64,000 nt of DNA from Myxococcales bacterium (GTDB lineage: Bacteria; Myxococcota_A; Polyangia; Haliangiales; Haliangiaceae): assembly GCA_016794525.1 (NCBI GenBank), contig JAEUJY010000001.1, forward strand, positions 1-64,000. Direction: 5' to 3'. A program made the position numbers and the translations under genes. Below are positions 35,715-48,426 of this stretch, piece after piece (within the stretch, counting starts at the first letter, position 1; each line of letters begins with the position of its first letter). Below the pieces are notes generated by a model, which was not told the DNA's origin, did not search any database, and saw only the letters and a list, made by a program, of their open reading frames with translations.

Positions 35715-36252
35715 GGCGCACCTCGGGCATCGGCTCGACGGCGAGGTCGAACAGGAGCATGTACGGCGACGTGACCGCCACGTCGCCCGTCACGAACGCC
35801 ATCGTCTTGTGGGGGCCCAGCGCGCGCTGCTCGAACACCGGGCCGAAGGGCCGACCCTGATCGTCGACGAAGCGCCCGCGCATCGTCTTGGTGACGCCGT
35901 CGGCCAGCCCGCGGTCGAGGAAGAACGCGGTCCGGCCGTCACGGATGAGCGGCCCGGCCGCCTTGGCCGCGACGCGCCACCGTTCGCAGTAGTCCTTGCA
36001 CGAGCGGGGGAAGTGATCGCCTGGGTGGCGACGGACCTCCCACCAATCCCACTCGGGCGGCCCGGCGCGGACGACGGCGGCGTCGGGCGACGGGGCGTCG
36101 ACCTCGGCGTCGATCGGCGCGTCGGTCACCGCCGCGTCGACGGGCACCGTCACCGCGGCCTCGTCGTCGTCGCCGCTGCGCTGGCCGCGGGCGCCGTGCG
36201 AGCACGCGGCCACGACGGCCACCAGCGCGATGGTCATCGACACGCTCGCCAC
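35704..36252 (-). CDS. Small lipoprotein of unknown function
   Basis: 182 residues from GTG 36252; an in-frame ATG at 36237 gives a very short signal (MTIALVAVVAAC), so the GTG is somewhat preferred. A lipobox (VVAAC) precedes an Asp/Ala/Pro linker (VDAAVTDAPIDAEVDAP) and a ~110-residue domain with PRSCKDYC and YMLLFDLAVEPMPEV. The stop overlaps the start of the metallopeptidase gene by 11 bp, so the two are probably translationally coupled. One speculative reading is that the lipoprotein protects its own cell from the peptidase. Confidence 0.65.
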   Translation of the reverse strand: MASVSMTIALVAVVAACSHGARGQRSGDDDEAAVTVPVDAAVTDAPIDAEVDAPSPDAAVVRAGPPEWDWWEVRRHPGDHFPRSCKDYCERWRVAAKAAGPLIRDGRTAFFLDRGLADGVTKTMRGRFVDDQGRPFGPVFEQRALGPHKTMAFVTGDVAVTSPYMLLFDLAVEPMPEVRHAP

Positions 36253-36410
36253 CGCGTGAGGCTACCACCGCCGGTCGGCCGCGGGGGCGTCGACCTCGGC
36301 GGCGCTCGGCCCGCGCGCCACCAGCGTCGCCGCCTGCGCGACCGCCAGCCGTGAACTCGCCACCGCGCGCGGTTATCACCGCGACCGCCTTCGGGTAGCC
36401 TCGGTCCGCG

Positions 36411-38416
<2,006 letters not shown>

Positions 38417-38417
<1 letters not shown>

Positions 38418-39094
38418 TGTCGATCTGGGCCGACGCCGCGGTCGCGTGCCCGACCTGCCACGCCGCGACGACGCTGCGGATCGCGCGCGGCGTCCACGGC
38501 TCGCGGGTGCCCGAGGTGCGCGCCGCGGTCCTGGCGCGGACGTTCCACCGGGCGACCTGCGGCGGCTGTGGCGCGGCGCTCGCCGTCGATCGCACGTTCC
38601 TGTACACCGATCTCGAGCGCGGCCACTGGGTGCTGGTGATCGCGGCCGGCGAGGTGCCGGCGTGGCCGCGGTGGGAGCGCGCGGTGCATGACAGCGTCAC
38701 CCGCGGCTTCGCGCTCGGGTCGCCGCTCGCCGAGGCCGCGACCCCGCGCCTGGTGCGGGTGGTGATCGGCGCCGAGGGGCTGCGCGAGAAGCTGGTGCTG
38801 TGGCAGCACGGCCTCGACGACGGCCTGGTCGAGTGCGCCAAGCTGCGCCTGATCGCGGGGCAGCCCGCGCTCGCCGCGCCCGGCGCCGCGCTGGTGGTCG
38901 ACGCGGTCACCGCCGACGGCGGGCTCGCGGTCGACTGGTGGCCGACCCCGGCTGGCCCGCCACGGCAGCGCCTGGCGCTGACGGTGGACGACCTGGCCGC
39001 GTGCGATCGCGACGGCGCGGCCCTGCGCGCGCGGTTCCCCGCGTTGTTCGCCGGGGGCCTGGTGGCGCTGCTCCGCACCGGCGTCTTCGGGTGA
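38417..39094 (+). CDS. CpXC-domain protein
   Basis: 225 residues from ATG 38417, overlapping the ATPase stop by one base. The N-terminal ~125 residues match the CpXC family: VACPTCHAATTLRIARGVHG with the paired CxxC in ATCGGCGAAL, followed by TFLYTDLERGHWVLV. The two CxxC pairs probably bind zinc. The C-terminal ~100 residues (REKLVLWQHGLDDGLVECAK) are seen in other CpXC proteins; function is unknown. Coupling to the AAA+ ATPase suggests an adaptor role. Confidence 0.75.
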
Positions 39095-39150
39095 TCGTTC
39101 GGCCGCCGGTCGGCCCGCTGGCCCCGCGGCTCGGGTATAGTCGCCGACCC

Positions 39151-40073
39151 ATGTCCGACGTCGATCGCCTGGTCGATCTCATCACCGAGAAGGTCCGCGC
39201 CCGCCTGGCCACCCAGGGCGCGGCCGGCCCGAGCCTGGCTGCGCTCAAGCCGCGCGACCGCGGCGAGTGCACCGACGACGCGGCCCCCGGCGCCGACTGC
39301 GCGACCTGCGGCTCGTGCGTGGTCCGCCGGCCGTGGTCGGTGCGGGCGATGGAGGGCGCCGGCGCGATGCGCGTCGGCGCGCCCCCCGGCATCGGCGCGG
39401 TGCCGGCCGACCTGGCCAAGCTGATCGATCACACGCTGCTCAAGGCCGACGCCACCCGCGACGAGGTGGTCGCGCTGTGCGCCGAGGCCAAGCAGCACCG
39501 CTTCGCGTCGGTGTGCGTCAACACGACGTGGGTCGGGCTGTGCAAGTCACTGCTGGCCGGCACCGACGTGATGGTGTGCTGCGTCGTCGGCTTCCCGCTC
39601 GGCGCGATGACCCCGACCGCCAAGGCCTACGAGGCCCGCGACGCGGTCCGCCAGGGCGCGCGCGAGATCGACATGGTCATCAACCTCGGCGCGCTCAAGT
39701 CCAAGGACTACGAGACCGTGTTCGAGGACATCTGCCGGGTGGTCAAGGCCGCCGCCCCGGCCGGGGTCAAGGTCATCCTCGAGACCTCGACGCTCGATCA
39801 CGACCAGAAGGTCATCGGCTGCACGCTGGCCAAGCTGGCCGGCGCGGCGTTCGTCAAGACCTCGACCGGCTTCGCCAAGGGCGGCGCCACCGTCGAGGAC
39901 GTCGCGCTGATGCGCGCGATCGTCGGCGCCGAGATCGGTGTCAAGGCGTCGGGCGGCGTGCGCACCGCCGAGGACGCGCTGCGCATGGCCCAGGCCGGCG
40001 CCAACCGCATCGGCGCCTCGGCGTCGGTGGCGATCGTCACCGGCAAGACCGAGGGCGACAAGAAAGGCTACTG

Positions 40074-40074
<1 letters not shown>
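39151..40074 (+). CDS. deoC: Deoxyribose-phosphate aldolase with N-terminal helix and Cys-rich extension
   Basis: 307 residues from ATG 39151; the family is normally 220-260. It cleaves 2-deoxyribose-5-phosphate to acetaldehyde and glyceraldehyde-3-phosphate. The aldolase core starts near residue 88 (LAKLIDHTLLKADAT). It contains VGFPLGAMTPTAKAYEAR, the Schiff-base lysine region AFVKTSTGFAKGGAT and GVKASGGVRT. The first ~20 residues (SDVDRLVDLITEKVRARLA) form an amphipathic helix like encapsulation peptides of bacterial microcompartment enzymes. A linker with Cys40 and CATCGSC (50-56) follows and could bind metal or an Fe-S cluster. No shell-protein genes are in the window. First gene of the salvage operon; its stop overlaps deoA (TGATG). 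Confidence 0.92.
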
Positions 40075-41399
<1,325 letters not shown>

Positions 41400-41408
41400 G
41401 GGAGCCGC

Positions 41409-42271
<863 letters not shown>

Positions 42272-42275
<4 letters not shown>

Positions 42276-42745
42276 CCGCGAGGCAGGCCGCGAAGCCGCC
42301 CGTGAAGAAGGCCGCCGCCGGCGCCGCCGCGCCCGACCTCGAGGCGCTGGCCCGGGCCGCGCAGGCCCGCGCCTACGCGCCGTACTCGAAGTTCCACGTC
42401 GGCTGCGCGCTGGTCACCCGCGACGGCGCGGTGTTCACCGGGGCCAACGTCGAGAACGCGTCGTACGGCCTGTGCATCTGCGCCGAGCGCAACGCGCTGA
42501 TGGCGATGGCGCTGGCCGGCCACCGCGACCTCGCCGAGCTGGTGGTCGCCACCGACATCGCGCCGCCGGCGTCGCCGTGCGGCATGTGCCGGCAGACGAT
42601 GCTCGAGTTCAGCCCCGATCCCGCCGCCACCCGGATCACCGCGATCGGGCCCGGCGGGGCGCGGGTCAGCTGGACCGTCGCCGAGCTGATCCCGGCCGGC
42701 TTCACCGGCAAGCAGCTCGCGCCGGCCACGCGCCGTCGCCGCTGA
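42272..42745 (+). CDS. cdd: Cytidine deaminase
   Basis: 157 residues from GTG 42272, 4-bp overlap with punA. It converts (deoxy)cytidine to (deoxy)uridine. The substrate loop PYSKFHVGCALV, the catalytic CAERNA (zinc Cys and proton-shuttle Glu) and PCGMCRQ (two zinc Cys) are intact, as in homotetrameric enzymes of ~130 residues. An extra ~20-residue Lys/Ala leader and a basic C-terminus (ATRRRR) are peculiar to this copy. It completes the deoC-deoA-punA-cdd salvage operon. Confidence 0.95.
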
Positions 42746-42746
42746 G

Positions 42747-43724
42747 CTACTGCAGCTCGAGCTGGCCGATCGCGGCGTCGCACGCCTCGCGGACCCAGTA
42801 GGTCTTCACGTTGCCGCGCTCGATCTTGTACTCGGGGTCGCGCTTGGCCAGCACCTTGAGCTTGGCGATGTCTTTCTTGCTGCCGATCACGCCGATGATC
42901 GCGCACGCCTGCCGGCGCTGGTCGGCGACCTTGGACTTCAGCCGCGGCAGCACCAGCGGCAGCGCGGCCTTGCACTCGGTGTCGGCGAAGAACGCCAGCC
43001 AGGTGCCGAGCGTCGCCGGGCCGGCCTTCTTGGCGTACGGCAGGAAGCGGTCGCAGCGGCCGACCTTGCCGGCCTCGCGCAGCCAGGTCAGCGCGTGGGC
43101 GGCGGCGTAGTCGCCGTGCGCGAAGTCGAACGGGTGGTCCTTGTGGGCGGCGAGGTAGGCCATCAGCTCGGCGTCGACCGCGACGCCGGCCTGCGCCAGC
43201 TTGGCGAGCAAGGCCGGGCCGCGGGTGTCCTGGTGGACCAGGTCGGTCCAGACGAAGTCCCAGGCCTTGCACTCGGCGGCGCGCAGCCCCACCGCGTAGA
43301 ACAGCTGGTCGGCGTCGTCGGCGGCCAGCCCCTGCTGGAAGGTGGTCCAGGTGTCCTTGAGCTTGCCGCAGTCGGCCAGCGCCTGCTTGTACGCGGCGGT
43401 CTTGAGCCGGGTGCCGCGCTCGCACGCCGGCTCGTAGTAGTCGGTGTGCCACTCCTTCGCCTGGTTGGTGCAGATCCGCATCAGCGCGTCGGCGTCGCCC
43501 TTGGCCTCGTAGCTGGCCAGCACCGCGGTGCACGCGTTCTTCCACGCGCCGTCGAGGTTGGCGTTGTGCAGGCAGTAGTTGGTGAGCGTGGCGTAGTCCT
43601 TGGCCTTGAGCGCCTTGTCGACGTCGGCCTGGGTGAACTCGAGGTAGGTGTCGGCGCGGGCGCCGGTGGCGGCGAGCGCCAGCGTGCAGGCGACGAGCGG
43701 GCCGAGCGAGCGGAGCGTGAGCAT
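42747..43724 (-). CDS. Secreted helical-repeat protein of unknown function
   Basis: 325 residues from ATG 43724, selected because it opens a signal peptide (about 1-24, ending GARAD) after a purine-rich leader. The mature part is a series of helical hairpins with about one Cys per 25-30 residues (LTNYCLHNANLDGAWKNAC; ECKAWDFVW; RRQACAIIGVIGSKKDIAKL) and may be an alpha-solenoid stabilised by disulfides; the C-terminal third looks HEAT-like. No family is recognised. It converges on cdd with a 1-bp gap. The 192 bp upstream (43725-43916) hold no gene. Confidence 0.65.
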   Translation of the reverse strand: MLTLRSLGPLVACTLALAATGARADTYLEFTQADVDKALKAKDYATLTNYCLHNANLDGAWKNACTAVLASYEAKGDADALMRICTNQAKEWHTDYYEPACERGTRLKTAAYKQALADCGKLKDTWTTFQQGLAADDADQLFYAVGLRAAECKAWDFVWTDLVHQDTRGPALLAKLAQAGVAVDAELMAYLAAHKDHPFDFAHGDYAAAHALTWLREAGKVGRCDRFLPYAKKAGPATLGTWLAFFADTECKAALPLVLPRLKSKVADQRRQACAIIGVIGSKKDIAKLKVLAKRDPEYKIERGNVKTYWVREACDAAIGQLELQ

Positions 43725-43916
43725 GGGCGAGTCCTTGGTTTGCGCGGTGGTGCCAGCCCGGACGCCGGGCGCGGCGGTGCCCTGGCCCATTGCACCCGGC
43801 TTGCCACGTCGCGACCGCGCGACGCCCGCGCGACAGGCCGCCGCGCCGCGCCGCGGTGGGCAAAGCCTGCTCACCCGCCGCGCCGCGCGCAGGCGTTGCT
43901 CACGCCGCCCGCGCGG

Positions 43917-44552
43917 CTACGCCGACGCGCGCTCGATCGCCTCGCGCGAGATCGCGCCGTCGCGGACCAGCTCCCACGAGCCGTCCTTGACCGCGACCAC
44001 CGTCGACGGCGGCGCCGGCGTGACGTCGCCGGCGTCGACCCACACGTCGATCGCGCGGACGAAGCGCTGGTGGACGGTCGCCGCCGAGCTGGCGCCGGGC
44101 TTCTGCTCGAGGTTCGCGCTCGACAGGAGCAGCGGCCCGCCGAAGGCGCGCACGACCTGCAGCGTGAACGGGTCGTCCGGAACCCGGACGCCCACGGTGC
44201 CGGTGGCCTTGGCGAGGGTCTTCTTGAGCTTGGCCGGCAGGTGCGCGCTGGGCGGCAGCACCATCGTCAGCGGGCCGGGCCACAGGCGCTCGGCCAGGCG
44301 ACGCGTCGTGCTCCAGCCGGTGCCCTCGACGACGTGCTTGGCGCCCGCCAGATCGGCGACCAGCACCAGCGACGGGTGGTGCTTCGCCCGGCGCTTGCTG
44401 TGCATCAGCCGCTCGACCGCGGCCTCGCTGCGCGCGTCGACGGCGAGCCGGTAGGCGCCGCGCATCGGGAAGCACGCGAGGCCGCCGTCGGCCAGCACCC
44501 GCGCGACCTCGTCGGCGCGGTGGTGGGCCTCGGCGAACGGGATGACCTTCAT
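43917..44552 (-). CDS. Threonylcarbamoyl-AMP synthase family (Sua5/YrdC/YciO)
   Basis: 211 residues from ATG 44552. It resembles the YrdC-like fold that makes threonylcarbamoyl-AMP for the tRNA t6A modification: early GGLACFPMRGAYRLAVDA, the KRRAKHHPSLVLVADL segment (the SKxR..xKP region), LWPGPLTMVLP, and VGVRVPDDPFTLQVV with LLLSSANLE. The usual KPL is replaced by KHHPS and 'PTET.YGL' by PMRGAYRL, so it may be the YciO-type paralogue rather than the main t6A enzyme. Confidence 0.85.
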   Translation of the reverse strand: MKVIPFAEAHHRADEVARVLADGGLACFPMRGAYRLAVDARSEAAVERLMHSKRRAKHHPSLVLVADLAGAKHVVEGTGWSTTRRLAERLWPGPLTMVLPPSAHLPAKLKKTLAKATGTVGVRVPDDPFTLQVVRAFGGPLLLSSANLEQKPGASSAATVHQRFVRAIDVWVDAGDVTPAPPSTVVAVKDGSWELVRDGAISREAIERASA

Positions 44553-44627
44553 CGACGAACCAGCCCGCGGGTCATCCCATCATCGTACGCGGTTCCCCGC
44601 GTGCCGGGGTGCGTCAATTGCAGCGGA

Positions 44628-45959
44628 TCAGTTGCAGCTGAGCCCGCCGGTGCCGGTGTTGCCGGCGACGGTCAGCGCCCAGTTGCCGCACGCGGCCGCC
44701 GCGGTCCAGCGCACGGTGATGACGATCGTGTAGGTGTCGCCGACGCCGGTGGTGTCGTTGCGGCGGACCGCGACGACGTCGTCCCCGGTGGCGTTGTTCG
44801 ACGACAGCGTCGTGCCGCCGCAGCTGGTGCAGGTGACGTCGAGGTCGAAGTTGGCGCCGGGCGGGCTGGTCAGCGTCACCTGCGCGCGGATCGGGTTGTT
44901 GCCGGCGACGTTCTCGGTGACCGAGACGGTGTAGACCGCCTCGCCGAAGCCCCCGGCGGTCAGCGCGGTGCTGGTGCCGTCGCCGCTGACCGTGCCGAGC
45001 GCGGTGGCGGCGGCGCAGGCCGGGTTGGTGTCGCGCAGCTCGCAGCCGGTGACCGGGTTGCCGTCGCAGTCGTTGGCGCCGGCGCTGCAGGTTGGCATGC
45101 AGCTCGACGTCGCGCAGGTGGTGGTGCCGAAGCTGTTGGCGCAGACCCGGCCGCACAGGCCGCAGTTGTTGACGTCGCTGGTCAGGTCGAAGGTCTCGTC
45201 GATGCTGGTGTCGCAGTCGTCGTCGACGTTGTTGCACTGCTCGGCGATCGTGCCGCTGGTGTCGGTGCAGCGGGTGCCGCCGGTGCCCGGGTCGCACTCG
45301 AGCACGCCCTCGAGGCAGGCGTCGCCGTCGGCGCCGTCGCACGGGGTGCCGACGCCGAAGCCCTCGTCGATGCCGCCGGCGCAGTTGTCGTCGGCGCCGT
45401 TGCACACCTCCGCGGTCGTGCTGGTCATGTCGGTGCAGACCACGCTGAGCCCGTCGGTGCTGCACGCGCCCATGCCCTCGGCGCACAGGTCGCCGTCGGC
45501 GCCGTCGCAGGCGGCGCCGAGGCCGGTGAAGCCCTCGTCGGTCATGCCGTCGCAGTCGTCGTCGGCGGCGTTGCAGCGCTCGACGTCGTCGTCGGCGGTG
45601 GCGTCGCCGCAGGTCGTCGCGACGCCGCTCGCGGCGCAGCGGACGACGTCGTCGAGGCACAGGTCGCTGTCGGTGCCGTCGCACGGGTCGCCGACGGTCG
45701 GGAAGTCCTCGTCGGCCATCCCGTCGCAGTCGTCGTCGAGGCCGTTGCACAGCTCGCCGCCGGCCCGGGGCACGCAGGCGTCGATCGGCGGGGCGTCGAC
45801 CGCGTCGACCGGGGCGTCGACGTCGGTGGCGTCGATCGCGTCGGCGGTGGGGCCGTCGGCGGCGTCGATCGTGCCGGCCGGCCCGCTGGGATCGAACGAG
45901 CACGCCGACGCCACGGCCGCGAGGGCCACCAGGATCCAGGGCAGGGGCGGGCGCACCAT
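44628..45959 (-). CDS. MopE-like metal-binding-repeat lipoprotein
   Basis: 443 residues from ATG 45959. The lipobox (LVALAAVASAC) is followed by an Asp/Ala linker, then four or five copies of the Cys/Asp motif typical of the MopE-like 'putative metal-binding' family: CNGLDDDCDGMADE, CNAADDDCDGMTDE, CNGADDNCAGGIDE, CNNVDDDCDTSIDE. A Cys-rich stretch and a ~125-residue C-terminal beta-domain follow (EAVYTVSVTEN; YTIVITVRWTA), resembling pre-peptidase C-terminal-type sandwiches. Such proteins are abundant in Myxococcota and their binding partner (calcium or copper) is generally unproven. Confidence 0.85.
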   Translation of the reverse strand: MVRPPLPWILVALAAVASACSFDPSGPAGTIDAADGPTADAIDATDVDAPVDAVDAPPIDACVPRAGGELCNGLDDDCDGMADEDFPTVGDPCDGTDSDLCLDDVVRCAASGVATTCGDATADDDVERCNAADDDCDGMTDEGFTGLGAACDGADGDLCAEGMGACSTDGLSVVCTDMTSTTAEVCNGADDNCAGGIDEGFGVGTPCDGADGDACLEGVLECDPGTGGTRCTDTSGTIAEQCNNVDDDCDTSIDETFDLTSDVNNCGLCGRVCANSFGTTTCATSSCMPTCSAGANDCDGNPVTGCELRDTNPACAAATALGTVSGDGTSTALTAGGFGEAVYTVSVTENVAGNNPIRAQVTLTSPPGANFDLDVTCTSCGGTTLSSNNATGDDVVAVRRNDTTGVGDTYTIVITVRWTAAAACGNWALTVAGNTGTGGLSCN

Positions 45960-46045
45960 GCGAGCAGGCTACGCCGGTTGCGCGCGCGGCGGCAACACCG
46001 CCAAGGGGTTGGCGGCGGTCGCGTGACGGCGGTAACGTGGCGCCG

Positions 46046-47371
46046 ATGTCCGAGCTGATCTTCCGTGGGGGCACGATCGTGACCGTCGACGACGGCCGCC
46101 GGGTCGTGGCCGGCGACGTCGCGGTCCGGGACGGCGTGATCGTCGCGGTCGGCGGGACCTACACCCCGGCCGGGCACGACTACCAGATCGTCGACGCCAG
46201 CGGCTGCGTCGTCATGCCGGGCCTGGTCCAGGCCCACGTCCACACCTGCCAGACGCTGGCCCGCGGCAAGGCCGACGATCGCGAGCTGCTCGACTGGCTG
46301 CACCAGGTGGTGTGGCCGTACGAGGGCGCGCTCGACGCCGCGGCGCTGACCGCCGCCGCCGAGCTGGCGATGGCCGAGCTGCTGCTGGGCGGCACCACCG
46401 CGATCCTCGACATGGCGACGGTCCACCACACCGAGGCGGTGTTCGCGGCGGCCGAGCGCAGCGGCATCCGCGCGACGATCGGCAAGGCGATGATGGACGC
46501 GCCCGATCCGGCGATCCCGCCCGGCCTGCGCGAGTCGACCGCGGCGTCGCTGGCCGAGAGCGACGCGCTGGCCGATCGCTGGCACGGCGCCGCCGACGGG
46601 CGGCTGCGCTACGCCTACGCGCCGCGGTTCGTGCTGTCGTGCACCGACGAGCTGCTCGCCGAGGTCGGCCGGCGGGCCGCGGCCCGGGGCGTCGGCATCC
46701 ACACCCACGCCAGCGAGAACAAGGGCGAGATCGCGGCGGTCGCGGCGCGGTTCGGCAAGCGCAACCTCGCGGCGCTGGCCGACCTCGGCGTGCTGGGCCC
46801 GCGCACCGGCATCGCCCACTGCATCCACCTCGACGAGCACGAGATCGAGCTCCTGGCCACCACCGGCACCCACGTGCTGCACTGCCCGAGCTCGAACCTC
46901 AAGCTGGCCTCCGGCGTCGCCGCGATCCCGGAGCTGATCGACCGCGGCGTCGCGGTGGCGATCGGCGCCGACGGCGCGCCGTGCAACAACAACCTCGACG
47001 GCTTCCTCGAGCTGCGCCTGACCGCGCTCCTGCACAAGCCGCGGGTCGGCCCCAAGGCCATGCCGGCGGCGCAGGCGCTGGCGGTGGCGACCCGGGGCGG
47101 CGCCGCGGCGCTGGGCCTGGGCGATCAGCTCGGCGCGCTCGAGGTGGGCCGGCGCGGCGACGTGATCGCGGTCGACGTCACCGGCCCGCACCTGGCGCCG
47201 GTGACGAACCCGCTGTCGGCGCTGGTCTACGCGGCCCGGGCCAGCGACGTCCGCCACGTGGCCGTCGACGGCCGGCTGGTGGTGCGCGATCGCGAGCTGC
47301 TGACCCTCGACGTGGCGGCGGTGACCCGGGCGGCGGCGACCCACGCCCACCGCGTCTTCGCCCAGCTGTAG
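46046..47371 (+). CDS. Amidohydrolase of the ATZ/TRZ (S-adenosylhomocysteine/guanine deaminase-like) family
   Basis: 441 residues from ATG 46046 (a GTG three codons earlier is possible). Metal ligands of the amidohydrolase barrel are visible: HVH at 64-66, HTHASENKGE in the middle, HCIHLDEHE, and the Asp in IGADGAPCNNNLD. The N- and C-terminal beta segments (LIFRGGTIVTVDDG; VRHVAVDGRLVV) make the accompanying sandwich. The family deaminates or dechlorinates N-heterocycles (S-adenosylhomocysteine, methylthioadenosine, guanine, triazines); the substrate is not deducible here. Confidence 0.9.
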   Translation: MSELIFRGGTIVTVDDGRRVVAGDVAVRDGVIVAVGGTYTPAGHDYQIVDASGCVVMPGLVQAHVHTCQTLARGKADDRELLDWLHQVVWPYEGALDAAALTAAAELAMAELLLGGTTAILDMATVHHTEAVFAAAERSGIRATIGKAMMDAPDPAIPPGLRESTAASLAESDALADRWHGAADGRLRYAYAPRFVLSCTDELLAEVGRRAAARGVGIHTHASENKGEIAAVAARFGKRNLAALADLGVLGPRTGIAHCIHLDEHEIELLATTGTHVLHCPSSNLKLASGVAAIPELIDRGVAVAIGADGAPCNNNLDGFLELRLTALLHKPRVGPKAMPAAQALAVATRGGAAALGLGDQLGALEVGRRGDVIAVDVTGPHLAPVTNPLSALVYAARASDVRHVAVDGRLVVRDRELLTLDVAAVTRAAATHAHRVFAQL

Positions 47372-47424
47372 GCCGCGGCGGATTCGACGCTGCCCCGCGG
47401 TCCGACCTGCGGTAGGGTCAGCCC

Positions 47425-48330
47425 ATGTTGCTCACCCGCGAGGAGATGTCGTTCGACTTCGGCGGCGCCAAGCTCGACCCGGTGCGCGACAAGGAGCTGA
47501 TCGGCTGGATGCTGAACCAGTTCCTGTACGGCGAGATGACCGGCATCCAGGTCGGGCACTGGCTGTACGACGCGCCCGACGTCAACGCCGCCAAGTTCCT
47601 CGCGCGGCAATCGCTCGAGGAGATGCAGCACGTCGACAACTTCCTGCGGATGATGACGATGATGGGCGTGCAGCCGGCGCCGGCGCACTGGGCGGTGCGG
47701 TTCCTGTCGACCGGCATGATGGGCGGCTCGTGGGCCGAGCACGTCGCGCTCGAGATGGCCCAGGGCGAGGGCTTCGTGCTGATGGCGTTCTACGGCGTGA
47801 TCGACACGCTCGATCACAAGCCGTCGGTCGACATCCTCAAGCGCGCGGTCAAGCAGGAGGAGCGTCACGTCGAGTTCGGCGAGCGCGAGACCGCCAAGGC
47901 GATCGCCGGCAAGGCCTGGCTGCGCCGTCGCCTGCTCGGGCTGTCGCTGGTGTCGATGTGGGGCGTGCGCAAGCTCGCCGGCTTCATGGACAAGCGGCTC
48001 AACAAGACCGCCAGCGGCGCGCCGCACCCGGTGATGAAGCACCTGCCGGCGTTCCTGGCGCTGTCGAACCAGTGCGCCGAGACCCGGCTGCGCCGGATCG
48101 GCGTGCTCGATCGGCCGCTGGCCGAGCTCGGCGGCTTCAAGCGGTTCCTGCTGGTGGCCGAGGCCTACGGCGGCAAGGCGCTGGGCGGCCTGCTGTCGCT
48201 GGTGACCGCGCCGCTGCGGCTGTTGCCGTTCTGGCCCAAGAAGAAGCGCCTGACCGACGTGTACCTGGCCGATCCGCACGTCGCCGGCTACACGCTGGCC
48301 GCCGGCGAGCCCGACACCAGCGACGCGTAG
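47425..48330 (+). CDS. Ferritin-like diiron-domain protein
   Basis: 301 residues from ATG 47425. The N-terminal ~150 residues form a four-helix bundle with diiron-type ligands: Glu in FLYGEMTG, E..H in LEEMQHVD, Glu in LEMAQGEGF, and E..H in QEERHVEFGE. The C-terminal half is basic, ending with a hydrophobic segment (GGLLSLVTAPLRLLPFW) and KKKR. No oxygenase partner is adjacent, so activity (iron storage, peroxidase or hydroxylase) is open. It stands alone on its strand, 53 bp after the amidohydrolase. Confidence 0.75.
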   Translation: MLLTREEMSFDFGGAKLDPVRDKELIGWMLNQFLYGEMTGIQVGHWLYDAPDVNAAKFLARQSLEEMQHVDNFLRMMTMMGVQPAPAHWAVRFLSTGMMGGSWAEHVALEMAQGEGFVLMAFYGVIDTLDHKPSVDILKRAVKQEERHVEFGERETAKAIAGKAWLRRRLLGLSLVSMWGVRKLAGFMDKRLNKTASGAPHPVMKHLPAFLALSNQCAETRLRRIGVLDRPLAELGGFKRFLLVAEAYGGKALGGLLSLVTAPLRLLPFWPKKKRLTDVYLADPHVAGYTLAAGEPDTSDA

Positions 48331-48426
48331 GCGCGCGGCCGGGCCGGGCGCCTGGTTGCGCAGGTGGAGCAGAGCGTTGCCGTGGCGGTGCTGGTCGGGC
48401 ATCCCGGCGTCGGTCATGATGGGCCG

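Noticed and set aside
44628-45959. Multiheme cytochrome in the Cys-rich lipoprotein
   Set aside because: The cysteines occur as CNG.DDDCDG repeats without CXXCH, which is the MopE-like metal-binding pattern.
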